Assembly (NCBI RefSeq): GCF_007655135.1
Contig: NC_045133.1
Coordinates: 20,991,845 to 21,055,844, forward strand
DNA length: 64,000 nucleotides
Direction: 5' to 3'
From: Punica granatum
Lineage: Eukaryota; Streptophyta; Magnoliopsida; Myrtales; Lythraceae
Below the pieces are notes generated by a model. That model worked only from the letters and a program-made list of their open reading frames with translations, made no database searches and had not been told where the DNA came from. Position 1 is the stretch's first letter. Each line of letters opens with the position of its first letter. Position numbers and translations under genes: made by a program. Positions 24,403-36,432 of this stretch are shown piece after piece.

Positions 24403-24810
24403 TTACTGAGCGCCGTGAGCCGGGGCCGGGGCCGGGGCCATGAGAGGTGCGTGGGGCTGGTCATGATTCGTCTCGAAGATGCAGAACTGCCACAGCTCAT
24501 TGGCCCTGTCTTTCACGTCCTCGGGCGAGCCCTTGTACTTGTTGATCTCAATGAGCGCATCCACGAGATCATCGTGGCACTGCTTCCCCATGTCAATGAG
24601 CCACGTGCAGCACCCGACACTGGGAGGCAGAGCCTCATTGAACATCAACCACGTGGCGATGATGACCCCGCAGTCATCATTGATTCCCCGTAGGCACTCG
24701 TGCAATTCTTTGTCCCTGCTTTTAACCGCCACGGCTGGACTGAAGCAGACAGCGGCAACGACAATGAAGAGGGCCATCGCGGACGCGGCGGAGCTCTTGA
24801 CGATGGCCAT
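24403..24810 (-). CDS. ECA1/prolamin-like secreted cysteine-rich protein
   Basis: Single-exon gene of 135 aa. Residues 1-28 form a signal peptide with a hydrophobic core (ALFIVVAAVCFSPAVA). The mature part has the six-cysteine pattern of the plant prolamin-like (ECA1 gametogenesis-related, DUF1278) family: C-x7-C, a CC pair after 'LPPSVG', C in 'GKQCHDDL', and C in 'LWQFCIFE'. The family also includes the egg-cell secreted EC1 proteins, and members are often expressed in female gametophytes; the role here is inferred only from family. The C-terminus is a proline/alanine tail (PLMAPAPAPAH) more typical of apoplastic proteins. A second, more diverged family member with an intron lies 4.5 kb to the right on the same strand. 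Confidence 0.88.
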   Translation of the reverse strand: MAIVKSSAASAMALFIVVAAVCFSPAVAVKSRDKELHECLRGINDDCGVIIATWLMFNEALPPSVGCCTWLIDMGKQCHDDLVDALIEINKYKGSPEDVKDRANELWQFCIFETNHDQPHAPLMAPAPAPAHGAQ

Positions 24811-26289
24811 GGGTACTACGATCGTAAATGTTATGACCCCAAGGATATTAAGATCAGTTGCTTGGGGAAAGGGGTGGATTTGATTGGTGAATATGTTGTT
24901 GGATTGAGGCAGAGAATTTTATTTATGGTAGGACATGAGGGGTAGATTCATTCGTCTTAATTAATTTTCTCAGTTTTTTTTTTGAATAAACGGAGTGAGT
25001 TACATCTTGTGATTATTAATCATAACAAATATGTAAATATGAATTTTAGAGAGCAATAAATGTGCATATATTAATATAATTGAATGATAATAAATTAGAA
25101 GAAAGACATCATCAATGATTGGCTCGGACAACATTTCGCGGCCAACATTATTAGGGACTTAAGTGTCGTATGCAGGATGCTATATGTTTGTCATCTATTA
25201 CGCCAATAAAATGCTAAGAATAATAAGGGGAAAATACTTTTTTTTGTCCCTTAAATTATACAGGCGGGGTACTTCTAATCTCCGAAATTTTTTTTTCTTT
25301 TTTGGAACACCAGCCCATTAATTATCCGCTTGACAATCATTCATGAATTGAAGTTTCCAAAAAAAAATGATTTCGTGGCGCTTCTTGTTTCACTTTTTGA
25401 CATATATATATAATAATTATTATTTGTATATTTGGACATAATTAAAAAATTCTTTTCATTTTTTAAAAACGTTAAAACACCCCCTAAATATCTTTTTCAT
25501 CCATACATAAATTTTCAATGGTTGGCCCTTTCCTTTCCATTCTCACATTCCCAGAAGTTCTATTTGGTAAGTGAGAATGGATTGAATTAAATGAACATTT
25601 TATCATGATAACATTTTTTCTTCAATTCTCTCAGTAAAGATTGTGTAAATATCATATATTTCTTTTAATTTCATATATCTAAGAAGATATGTAGTGAAGT
25701 TTTAGTAAATAGTAAATCCAATGTTACAATTATAAATATAGTTCTTCGAATTATCATGTTCAATAAGAAGTTATTTTCCCTCAATACCATTACATTTCAT
25801 TTTATAAAACTCATTCAACTCCATTCTATATTTTTCATTTCCGTGTAGCCTGAGCTCATAATCTCCGGTCATTTCTCAATTTTTTAGTCCCTTAGACTCG
25901 TTCTCACAAGTTAGAATGTAGGTGTGATCCGGTCCTCCCATTTCAACTCCAGTTTTCCATGTTTAATTTGTATTTTATTCATCATCTACGGCTAATTATG
26001 TTCGCGTCTATAATCTAGAATTCTATCATTTCAACGGAAAAATAGAGCAAATAATTCAATGAGAAGAGAGATGTTAAAACTTAATCCCTCTATTTCTTCT
26101 TGTTCTTTTGCTTCACTTACCTGTTGTATTAATTCATAGAACTTTTTTTTTTTCCATTCCATCTCCCTTCACTTGCCATGGGTATATGTGTATTGCCTCT
26201 GAAGATTCTGGTTATTCGAGCTTAATTATGATAATTATTCACAACTGCAGCAAGTTTGATTGGAGGAAAACATAAGAACGAACTGAATT
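24811..26289. other. AT-rich spacer
   Basis: Promoter side of the ECA1-like gene followed by AT-rich DNA. No gene or clear transposon end recognised. Confidence 0.4.
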
Positions 26290-26592
26290 TTGGCCATTTA
26301 TTAGTGGTTTTAAGCTCACTCTCATGTGATTTGGTAATCCTCAAGTCTCGAGTTCGAATCCACTCAGGGGCATATGGTAGGATGGGCTATTTGGTTTGGG
26401 CCTGAGTCATCTCTAGTTTCTGTAAACTATATTAGGCTCCTGATGGTGCTACGTTGACAGGATCAGTATTTGCGCTGATTGTTCAGTTCGTCTAATATGT
26501 TCACGATTGAACATGAGAGCTTGAACATTGCGTAACAGGGGCGGCAATATTGCCATCACTGCTACCCACCATTTTACCTATAAAAAAAAAGA
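26290..26592 (+). mobile_element. SINE-like element
   Basis: A tRNA-like head with B box 'GAGTTCGAATCC' near 26348-26360 is followed by about 200 bp of non-coding body and a terminal A run (26582-26590). Boundaries are approximate; I could not read a clean target duplication. Confidence 0.5.
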
Positions 26593-27031
26593 GTTTTCAT
26601 CATTTATGTTTATTTATTATATCGAAAGGGAAAAATGTATTTAGTGATTTGGTGAAATAAATTGGGAGATGGAAAATTTATATGTATCCAAAAACGCCCA
26701 CTGGCTGTAAAAGAAAAGGAGAAAAGAAACTGTTCTTTCAATATATAAATAAATAATCAAAGCAAGGATCTATAACTGAAAGTTTAAAGAAATATGTGAC
26801 AGAAAAACGATTGATTAGTCCTTTTTCTTTCAAAATTTTTTTCACTTTATTTTCCTTCATATTTGTAAGTCTTCTAACTTTCAAAATGCTTTTTTTTTCC
26901 TATTCATAAATTCCTCATAGCTCTACTAATATACCAAAAGAATCTATATAATATTTCCTCAGCAAATTATTATACTTTATCCAAGCACGATCTATATTAA
27001 TTTAAATTTTGTTTATTGTCATCGTTTCTTT

Positions 27032-27719
27032 TAGGCCTGGCAATATTTTACACGACACGATAACACGACACGGATACAACACGGAGTTAAACGGGTTTGG
27101 ATTGGACATTTTTGATAATCGATCTAAACGGGTCCAACCCGTTTAAACACGATTAATAAGCGTGTCTTATCGGGTTGAACCTGTGTAATCCGATTATACA
27201 CGATTAAACCTATTTATTTAAACATGTTTAATCGTGTTACTATAATCATGTAACCTGTTAACTCGTTTATGTATTTGGATTTACCAAAATATCCTCATGT
27301 AATCCTAACTTCCTAAGTCTCTAACCTAATTTCTTTTCCTTTCTTTCATCCAATCCAACACATGTCGTGTTAACGTGTAAACATGCCGTGTTAACGTGTT
27401 CGGATAAACGAGTTAATCAGATAAACATGTTGTGTTAATGTATCCGGGTAACTGAGTTGATCGGATAAACAAGTTGTGTTAACGTGTCCCGATAACGTTT
27501 ATAATCGTGTCGTATATACGTGTACCTACTATGACACGTTTCGATAAACGGGTTTAAACGTATCTAAACGGGTTGACACGGATATAAACGTGTCGTGTAT
27601 GGGTTTCCAAAACCTAACCCGTTTAATAATCGTGTCGTGTATGGGTTATGACTTTGATGACACGAACCCGTTTAGACACAACACGTATAAACACGACACG
27701 ACACGAATTGTCACCACTA
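27032..27719. mobile_element. Non-autonomous hAT element, 8-bp TSD
   Basis: The 688-bp element starts TAGGCCTGGCAATATTTTAC and its other end, read inverted, is TAGTGGTGACAATTCGTGTC. A perfect 8-bp direct repeat GTTTCTTT flanks it (27024-27031 and 27720-27727), the hallmark of hAT insertion. The interior is made of many short 'acacgaca(cg)' and 'aacgggtt' units in both orientations, with no transposase. It separates the two ECA1-like genes. Confidence 0.85.
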
Positions 27720-27727
27720 GTTTCTTT

Positions 27728-28861
27728 AAATTTCCACATTTTTTTAAAAATAATTTTAATTCACTCGATATCTTCTTCTTTTTTTTAAGGAAAAAGTGTT
27801 TGGATTTCACCCGACTAATCTTTACAGTCCATGTGAACAACTCACAAGATTACAGGATAGATAAGTTCGATCTTAGACTGTGTCGGTTGTCTAATATAAA
27901 GTGACTTGAATTTGAAATTTCGCAATAATCCTTACTTCCTATTTCACCCGCAAAAAATAAACGCAGCAACTACATCCAATTTTCTCGTAGGGTATTTAGA
28001 AACTGATTATTTCACCTTTGACTGCAATCACACATGCAATATATATGATTGATCCTCCCCATTTCTTTCTATTCACGCCTATAATAAGGCACAGATGAAT
28101 ACACGGAAATGAAATGAATTTTGTATAGTGAAGAAAAACATCTAGATTGAGCTAGAGAATATGAAAAAATGTATCTAATTAGATGAACTTAATATTTAAG
28201 ATGTCATTCTATAAATTATATTTTTAGATATATAAAGTTAAAAAAAATATATGATGCATATAAAATTCAGTAGAAATAATGAAATGAGCATAAATTGAAA
28301 GAAAAATGCCTTCCAAATGAAATGAACATTCTAACTAATGAAAGTATCACCATATAAGCAAATAAGGAAAATAATAAGATCTTCATTTCATTCGTGTGTT
28401 TTAAACGGGAACTCAATTTTAGCAGAGGTCGATGTCTTATCTAGGAATTCCCATGCCTTCTTAATTTATTGTTCTTTTTTCCCTTTCTTTTGGGGAAATA
28501 TTCAGGGGCATTCCTCGTTTATTACAAAATAATTGATGAAACAAGATAAGATTGCACAAGATTAAATAAAAGATTGTAGAATAGGGAGACGACAGGGATA
28601 TTGAGGGAACTAATTAATACTGATTTAATTGGTAAAATTTCTTGTGTATTCATCGAAATGGATCGCTGTACACAGTTTAATCCAATCTGTTCTTGAAATT
28701 AATACAGTACAGGCCGAGTAAATTGGGGTCGGCGGGCAAGAGAACTATCGGGTCAATCGAACAAATTCTTCATTCATGTGATTCTCCACATCAATTATGT
28801 TTCTTTCAGATGACAGAGAATGATATCATTCGGTCGATCTCAGCCATTTTCAGTGCCTCGA
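27728..28861. other. AT-rich spacer
   Basis: No gene recognised; includes the likely 3' flank of the second ECA1-like gene. Confidence 0.4.
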
Positions 28862-29371
28862 CTATCTTCCAGAGTTTTTGGGAGCTTCAGCTGGACCGGG
28901 ATAGGCGGGAGCTTGAACAGGCGGAAGAACAGGTACTAGCTCACCCACACCGAGACACTCCACCCAAACATCATCGCGTCTCTGGATCACTATGGGTATG
29001 GTGTATTCGAAATCGTTGATATCAATATGTGCCTGCACAGGTTTACAAGTTACATAAATTACGTTCATCCCATCCCAAATAGAGGTAAGACAAAAACCTT
29101 ATCTTTTAATGTACTATCGATCTACCTGGACGTATGCATCGTGGCAGGGCTTCCCGACTTTCAGGAGTTGCCTGCAACAATCGTCATTTGGCAGCGGTCC
29201 TTCGTTGAGAATCACGTAGCTGCTTATAATCTGTCCGCATTGCGTGGTTAGTCCGTTCGCCCCACAAGTCCTCCAGTCGACTTGAGCTGCTGTCGGATTA
29301 GGAGTCATCACGGCATAAATGATGAAGAAAATCGCAAGGGAGCCGAAGCTCTTGATCAAGACGACCTGCAT
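28862..29371 (-). CDS. ECA1/prolamin-like secreted protein, two exons
   Basis: Exon 1 (29126-29371) and exon 2 (28862-29032) join in phase 0 across a 93-bp intron with CAG|GTAGAT donor and TGCAG acceptor, giving 138 aa. Residues 1-29 are a signal peptide (AIFFIIYAVM core, cleavage likely after 'PTAA'). The six cysteines follow the family order: C-x8-C, CC after 'LPNDD', C in 'GKPCHDAYV', and C in 'WVECLGVG'. The tail is proline-rich (LPPVQAPAYPGPAEAP). If the intron is read through, a stop follows after three codons. The expected role is that of a secreted reproductive or apoplastic peptide, inferred from the family. Confidence 0.82.
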
Positions 29372-31334
29372 GGCCCTCTTTTATTTGTTTTTTTTCCCCT
29401 TTTATTAATTTTATGTTAATGATTTTTGGTGTTTATATACATAAACTTCGAGGCAGGATTTGCAAAGAGATATGGAAACGGAAATTTAGTAATTTCATAA
29501 TTGACTTCTTGCATTCAATGTAAATTTGTCGGTGGCAATGATTGGAACGAGGGGATAACCAACTTATGGATTGTCTGGTAAAAAGCATATGCATAGCGAA
29601 GTAGCTTACATGGGAAACCGAAATTAGTGTACCTTCATTTTAGATATTAAGAGTTGTCGAATTTGATTTTCGTTATCTTTTTAATAAGGATTTTTTTGTT
29701 CTTTTGGATTCGTGAACGCATCACAAACTCGTTACGCGTCCAAGTATATGTACAAGTCCGCACCACGCATTACGCTGTTAATGGAAATCTTGAGATTCAT
29801 GTTCGACATCCTATTTGTAAGTCCATGGACTCTCTCATGTGCACACACAGATCGATATAGACGCATATATACGCTAGACCTTACCCGTATTCTTCCTAAG
29901 GGTGCCCGAAAAGGACATGAATGTTTCATGAAAGCAGTCTGTACGAGGCCTAATTAATCAGTTTCTAAACAAACGCAAAAATCAACAGATGTTGTTCCAA
30001 GGTCCTAATTAAGCACGGTAAGCATGAATCACCAAACCATTGAAAACATAGTGAGCGTGACATGATCGAGTATTATAATTATAGTCGGCTCAGTATTTAT
30101 GACTCTTTTTGAAAAGATGTATATATTATTATAGAATTATTCGTCAGATGACTTGCGTTGATTATGCAATAAATTTCAATAGCAATGAGTTTCATACGTC
30201 GGATTGTGTCGATTGATTGTGTCCCTCAATACTTGTTTCATCCATTGCTTATATGCTATTCAACGTTAAATTACGATCTTGATACGAGAATGGGTTTCCG
30301 GTACTATTAACCGTCTAATCAAGATCTATAAGTAGAACTCCAACCTAATTCCTCCTCCGGTCGTTCTAAATCATAAAACCGTAGGTGGTGTTGCTATATA
30401 TTCAACAATACCCTTGACATGAAATACGACAAAAGTCCAACCTGGCGCTCTGTCAGCTCCCCACTAACTCTCAGCATGCCACTTGGCATCCCGACAGTCC
30501 AGCTAGAGCAACATCGATCGTTTCGTCTACACCGAAGAAATTCGTCATAGCTTCTTCCTTTTCAGCGACGACAAAAATCCCGTTTTCAGGGAACTTTTTG
30601 GACATTTTCTTGTTTGATTTTGTTCTGCTCAACTGTCGTGCTTTCACGGAGACAATAACAGTGGAGGAGCAGGACAACATCCCGAAACCGGTGACGGATC
30701 AACCGAGGAAACCTCCCCTGTAACATAGCATTCACCGGTCGACTATACGTCCAAGCAGAGTAATTCAATCCACTGACCGATTGCTTCCTCTTCGAAGTGG
30801 TCCATTTATAAAGATGCAGTTCCCCAGGCACCCTTTTTCCTTTAATTCGCTTCGGCTTTCCATCAAAGGCGCTTTCCATGTCCGCTCTCGAATAGCCCTT
30901 CTCCCTGTTTCTCGTTGCACAATCATCCATTGATTTGGACAGGTAGGAAATGCAGGGTACGGCTTGAGACTGACCTTTGTTTTACAAATTTGAGCTTGTT
31001 AATGTAGTTGAATATGATGTTCTTTGTGTGTAATGCCGATGATTTAGTACCATATCGTGTTAGTTTTGTGAAAGTTGTTTCTTTGATCCTGCTTCAACTG
31101 GGTCGAATGCTTCAAGTAGAGTAGTTTAAAGACATGCTTAGGTTGCCATTCATGGACTTGAGTTAAATTTGACAAATCTGTCCCTTTGTTGCGGACGTGA
31201 CAATGATATTCGGTTTTGATCGATGCAGAGGTTTGACGTTAAGGAAATTCTGAGGGCGTTGTATTAGGCAGATGTATATATTCGTCTAGTACGTTTTGAG
31301 TCTTTGAGATTAAAGAGAGAAAAACAATCCAACA
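29372..31334. other. Spacer and invertase 5' leader
   Basis: 29372-30300 is AT-rich with no gene. 30460-30940 is richer in GC, and a donor-like 'gacaggtagg' (30940) and acceptor 'gatgcag|agg' (31228) suggest a 5' UTR intron of the invertase gene (inference). Two minus-strand ORFs here (30471-30680 and 30586-30930) resemble no family I know and are probably chance frames in the leader. Confidence 0.4.
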
Positions 31335-33460
31335 ATGTCAACGACCACCACGGATATCACCCAGAATGGGAGCCTGACAAGCCTCGAGACTGCAAGCTCC
31401 ATATTTGAGATTGGCGACTCCGACCTTTTGCGCTTACTGGACAGACCGAAACCTATAAATGTGGACAGAAGGTCGTTTGATGAGAGGTCTTACAACGATG
31501 TGTCTATTAGCTTGTCGCCCCGTCACAGTTTCAGGAACTCTGAGAATTTCCGTAACTTGGAACATGCTGGATACATGTTTTCTCCGGGAATAAGGTCGGG
31601 TTTGAATACTCCTAGGTCGCACAGTTACTATGAGACGCACCCTATGATTGTGGATGCATGGGAAGCTTTGAGGAAGTCCATTGTCAACTTCCGTGGCCAA
31701 CCAGTGGGGACTATTGCTGCTTTGGACCATTCAGTGGAAGAACTCAACTATGATCAGGTTCGGCCTATTTCATCTTGCTTAGTTCGGTTTCGCAGATTTT
31801 ATCCCTTCACTGGTTCTTATACGGTACTTTAAATTGTTTTCAGGTCTTTGTTAGAGATTTTGTTCCAAGTGCACTGGCTTTTCTGATGAATGGCGAGACG
31901 GAGATAGTGAGGAACTTCCTCCTGAAGACTCTCCGTCTGCAATCAAGAGAGAAGATGGTAGATCAATTCAAGCTCGGAGAAGGGGTGATGCCTGCAAGTT
32001 TTAAGGTGATCCATCACCCGGCGAGGAACTATGAGACTTTGACTGCTGATTTTGGCGAGAGTGCGATAGGGAGGGTGGCTCCCGTGGATTCGGGATTTTG
32101 GTGGATTATACTGCTCCGTGCGTATACAAAGTCCACAGGAGACACTTCCTTGGCAGAATTGCCCGAATGCCAAAGGGGAATGCGCCTCATTCTCAGTCTC
32201 TGTCTATCCGAAGGTTTTGATACTTTCCCTACTCTGCTATGTGCAGATGGATGCAGCATGATCGATCGCAGGATGGTCAGTATCATCGGTTTCTTCTCCT
32301 TATCTTGCAACTTAATTTTCCTTTGTTTCCTATTAAAATGCCACGACCTTCTTTCTGATAAATGTTGCCGCATAATCGACGATATAAACATACATACTGA
32401 TGTTTTTCTGAATGTAAAAGCAGCTAAGATAGGTCTTCAACCATAGCCTATCATATCGCATATATCGTCTCACTTGATTTACTGAATGTACCCCTGGCAG
32501 GGTGTCTATGGTTATCCTATTGAAATACAAGCCCCCTTCTTCATGGCACTAAGATGTGCCCTTCTACTACTCAAACAAGACGGCGAGGGCAAGGAATTCG
32601 TGGAACGAATCGTGCAGCGTCTCCATGCCCTGAGCTACCACATGAGGAGCTACTTCTGGCTCGACCTGAAGCAGCTGAATGACATATACCGGTACAAGAC
32701 CGAGGAGTACTCCCACACGGCTGTTAACAAGTTCAATGTGATGCCTGATTCCCTCCCTGACTGGGTCTTTGACTTCATGCCGAGCCGTGGGGGATACTTC
32801 ATCGGGAATGTGAGTCCTGCGAGGATGGATTTCCGATGGTTCTGTTTGGGAAACTGCGTCGTGATCTTGTCGTCTCTGGCGACACCCGAACAGGCAGCGG
32901 CCATAATGGACCTGATCGAGGCTCGGTGGGAGGAGCTTGTCGGGGAGATGCCACTGAAGATCTGTTATCCAGCGATTGAGAGTCACCAGTGGAGGATCGT
33001 GACGGGATGTGATCCGAAGAACACGAGGTGGAGTTACCACAACGGTGGTTCTTGGCCAGGCAAGGATGACCTATTAATTTGTTCTTTCTTTTTTAATGTC
33101 CAGAAAGGAAATACTAATTAATGATCAAAGGTCATTCATTGATGAGTGAAATTGGTTCTTGCAGTGCTCCTATGGCTCCTCACAGCAGCTTGTATCAAGA
33201 CGGGTCGTCCTCAGATTGCAAGGCGTGCGATCGAGCTGACTGAGAGCAGGCTGTCCAAGGATCACTGGCCTGAGTACTATGATGGGAAGACAGGAAGGTA
33301 CATCGGCAAACAGGCCCGTAAGTTCCAGACATGGTCGATTGCCGGGTACTTGGTGGCAAAAATGTTGTTCGAGGACCCGTCTCATTTGGGTATGATCTCG
33401 CTCGAGGATGACAAGCAGATGAAGCACCTTGTCAAGAGATCTGCTTCATGGAACTGTTAG
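31335..33460 (+). CDS. CINV: Neutral/alkaline invertase, GH100, cytosolic type
   Basis: Four exons (31335-31757, 31844-32275, 32501-33059, 33165-33460) encode 569 aa. The enzyme hydrolyses sucrose to glucose and fructose at neutral or alkaline pH; members without a transit peptide act in the cytosol and nucleus. The N-terminus is short and serine-rich without an obvious targeting peptide. Conserved GH100 blocks are complete: '[20 protein letters not shown]', '[20 protein letters not shown]', '[10 protein letters not shown]', '[20 protein letters not shown]' and '[19 protein letters not shown]'. Length agrees with plant cytosolic invertases (about 550-570 aa). Intron 3 uses a GC donor (CAG|GCAAGG) with a normal AG acceptor, required to keep 'SWPVLLWLL' in frame. 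Confidence 0.95.
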
Positions 33461-34236
33461 GTACTTTTGAAAAGTTTGATCCAGCTTCATGTTATAGAAA
33501 ATCTGTAATAAGATAATTTTGGACAGTGATCTCTTTAAATTAATATCACGCTTTTCGGCCGACTGGCCTAGATGATTTTTTAAGCAACCATGACGAATCA
33601 CGAGCGCGAGAGTGATCGTAGGATCCCCTTTTCGACGGTTAAATTATACCCATACGATTTGACGACGAGTCTGTCATTGCCATATCGATTCCTTGTATAG
33701 AACCAAGGAACACAATGTCGAATTGAGTACCATGATAGAGATCGTATCAGTTGCTTCAAACATTTCTTTGATCCCCGAACGGTTCAACAGTTAGATTTAA
33801 TAATTTCTCTCTTATGAATATATCAACAATTTTTGTCTAGATTTTTGGTTTGGGTAACCCATGTCGTTGACCAGAATATCTTCCCTTGGGTTATCCATGT
33901 CGTTGACTAAATGGTCAATGTTTAGATATTAGGCGAACCAATCCCAGCTGGGAAGAGATTGTATCATCGAGTTGGTGGAGGTGGCGCCACCGTCAGCGGC
34001 GGTGGTTGGCCATGATACGACGGATTAACTCCCTCCACCAGGACACGTGTCCTACCCCCGACACCTCCCCACCACCATGACTACCGCTGCACCTTCCCCA
34101 CCGCAGCCCCCTTCGAGCTCACACGAGCAGACAGAACCAACGCATTCTTCGGGTCGCTCTTCTTCTGGAGATGAAACGTCTGCTTATAGAAGAGGAGCTG
34201 AGCTGAGAAAGGCAGAGGCTTGGAGAGGACTGCGGG
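33461..34236. other. Spacer between invertase and ERD2-like genes
   Basis: Invertase 3' flank, then a GC-richer 250 bp with 'ggtggaggtggcgccaccgt' near 33973 and the leader of the next gene. No gene seen. Confidence 0.4.
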
Positions 34237-36432
34237 ATGAAGCCTCTCAAGAACAGTCTACTGCGGGCGGTGGCGACATGGGTCCGGCGGCAGCCGCCGA
34301 AGATGAAGGCGTTCCTCGCCCTGGTGCTCGGGATTGCGGCGATCGTGTTCCTGCAGATGGTGGTGCACGACCACGACAACCTCTTCGTGGCCGCAGAGGC
34401 TGTCCACGCCGTCGGAATCTCCGTCCTCATTTACAAGCTCACCAAGGAGAAGACATGCGCCGGTATTTAAGGGCTCCCCGTTCAATCTTCGATCTTTTTT
34501 CAATCTGAATGGGAAGCAAAAGATTTTAACAAAAATCCATTCGGGGGATCAAAACATCGAACTTTGATCATGATAATCCTACTTTGAGCCAATTTCTGGC
34601 AAGTTGCTGCAGTTGCATGGGATTCTTGATTACAGAACATTGTTGTCCCTATTATTGATGGCATCAGATGTTTGAGCTTTTGAAAGAATTCAGCTTGGAA
34701 GAACAGGGAATTTAATATAAGAGAAAAGGTTGTCTAATGTCCTGTGCACAATTCGAAGGCTTTCTGTGCAAATTGATGATATATGGCAGATAAGATTGTC
34801 TTCTTCGTTTCCTCCCGTCCCCAGATTTTCGTGTTAGCTTATCGAAGTAAAATCATAAGAGGAGAATGGGTGAAACCTTGCCAACTAGCATTAAGGTTTT
34901 CATAAAGACATTGTCCCGAAAACGCTTGGTTAATCGTAGTTCGTTCTGGGTTTCAAGATCTCTTCGTGTCTGTGGTTTGGCTTCACTCGTTGGCAAAGTG
35001 CAGATATGCTTTACTGGCAGTACTGATTAATATCTACCATTGCCTGATGAGCTTTTGTCAAAGTTTATGTTACACATTGCTAGGGATCTCATTTCAAACA
35101 TAGTTGTGTTGGATCTTAATCGGGTCGCTTGTTAAGGAAGCAACATTCATGATTTTTCCCAAATGAACCTTCTTCGAGACAAACGAAAATCCATTAGTGA
35201 GCTTCATCTGTGCTGTTTATTAGTCTTCATTTTGTGATGGTTTCTCCTCTAACAGAGGGGACCTTGAATTAAAATTCAGGACTGTCGCTCAAGTCACAGG
35301 AGCTGACTGCCTTGTTTCTGGCTGTGAGGCTCTACTGTAGCGTTGTAATGGAGTACGATATTCACACTTTCCTCGATTCAGCTACACTGGCCACAACCCT
35401 CTGGGTCATATACACGATTCGGTTTAGGTTGAAGTCGAGTTACATGCAGGACAAAGACAACTTCCCCATTTACTTCCTGGTGAGTCTAAGTCCTCGCTCA
35501 TCTTCAGTTTCCTTTCATTTTTGATAAGTTATATATTTCCTTTATTTTGTTTTACCTTCGTTGTTAATCTAATGGCTCTTATTCATCAAGCTTCTGTACT
35601 CTGTTTTTACCCAACTTAACTGAATAAGTAGGTCTTGAACTGTTTTAATCTAATGTTGAGGCATCTATGCAGCCGGTTTATTGAAAGTCCAATCCTTGAA
35701 TTGACGGATTTCGAATTTAACGCGTTATGATTTTTTATCCGTATCTCTGGTAATCCATCCTTCAACGAATCATCAAATTATTAACCGAATTTGTTGGGCC
35801 TTCTGCGTGTATCTTGAAGGTGTTTCAGTACTTCCTCAGCTGCGTGTCATGCAGAACATAAAGGTAGTAATCAAAACATCCTCATGAATCTCCTATGATT
35901 AGGAATTATGGATTCGCATATAAGACTTGACATTATCTTCTCTCTCTAAACTATTTTCCGTTTTTCAGATCGTGGAATCATTCACGGCACATTATGTGTT
36001 TGCCCTGGGAATTGCGAGGTTCTTGAGTTGCGCCCATTGGGTTCTTCAGGTTTGAGAAGTCAAGCTTACATTAAATTCCTCGTAAGATGCTACATTTGAC
36101 TTTGCAAGAATCCAATGTGTAACTCCGCGTATATATACAGGTATTAGACACGAGTGGGCGCTTGCTTACAGCTCTAGGGTACGGCCTGTGGCCTTCGATG
36201 GTTCTCCTCTCTGAGATAGTCCAAACCTTCATCCTCGCAGATTTTTGCTACTACTACATCAAAAGGTATGCGAGTTGGAGTCGTAATTCCGAACTGCTTG
36301 CTGATGATTAATGAAAACTTCTTGTTCTCCCCTTCGAGATGCAGATTATTAATAAGGGTCTCTTATTGTTTCATTGCATGCAGTGTCCTTGGTGGGCAAC
36401 TTGTTCTACGACTTCCATCAGGAGTGGTCTGA
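34237..36432 (+). CDS. ERD2-like receptor gene with a damaged exon 3
   Basis: Exons 1 (34237-34462), 2 (35280-35479), 4 (35969-36049), 5 (36141-36265) and 6 (36384-36432) are in phase and encode a seven-membrane-segment protein of the ER lumen retention receptor family (plant ERD2-like branch): 'TWVRRQPPKMKAFLALV', 'HDHDNLFVAAEAVHAVGISV', 'LSLKSQELTALFLAVRLYCS', 'FLSCAHWVLQ', 'LRLPSGVV'. The third exon is recognisable from 35756 to 35863 ('HPSTNHQIINRICWAFCVYL...RVMQNIK') with a good donor. The preceding dozen or so conserved residues are missing, no AG acceptor exists in the 46 bp before the surviving frame, and AGs further upstream lead into stops. Skipping exon 3 keeps the frame but loses about 48 residues, including membrane sequence. 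It may be a broken gene, an assembly deletion, or a locus expressed only as an exon-skipped form. Confidence 0.8.

Noticed and set aside
30586..30930. 114-residue minus-strand ORF upstream of the invertase
   Set aside because: It resembles no known family and overlaps the likely invertase leader; kept only as a note.
32567..33040. 157-residue minus-strand ORF
   Set aside because: It is antisense to the conserved catalytic exon of the invertase and has no independent support.
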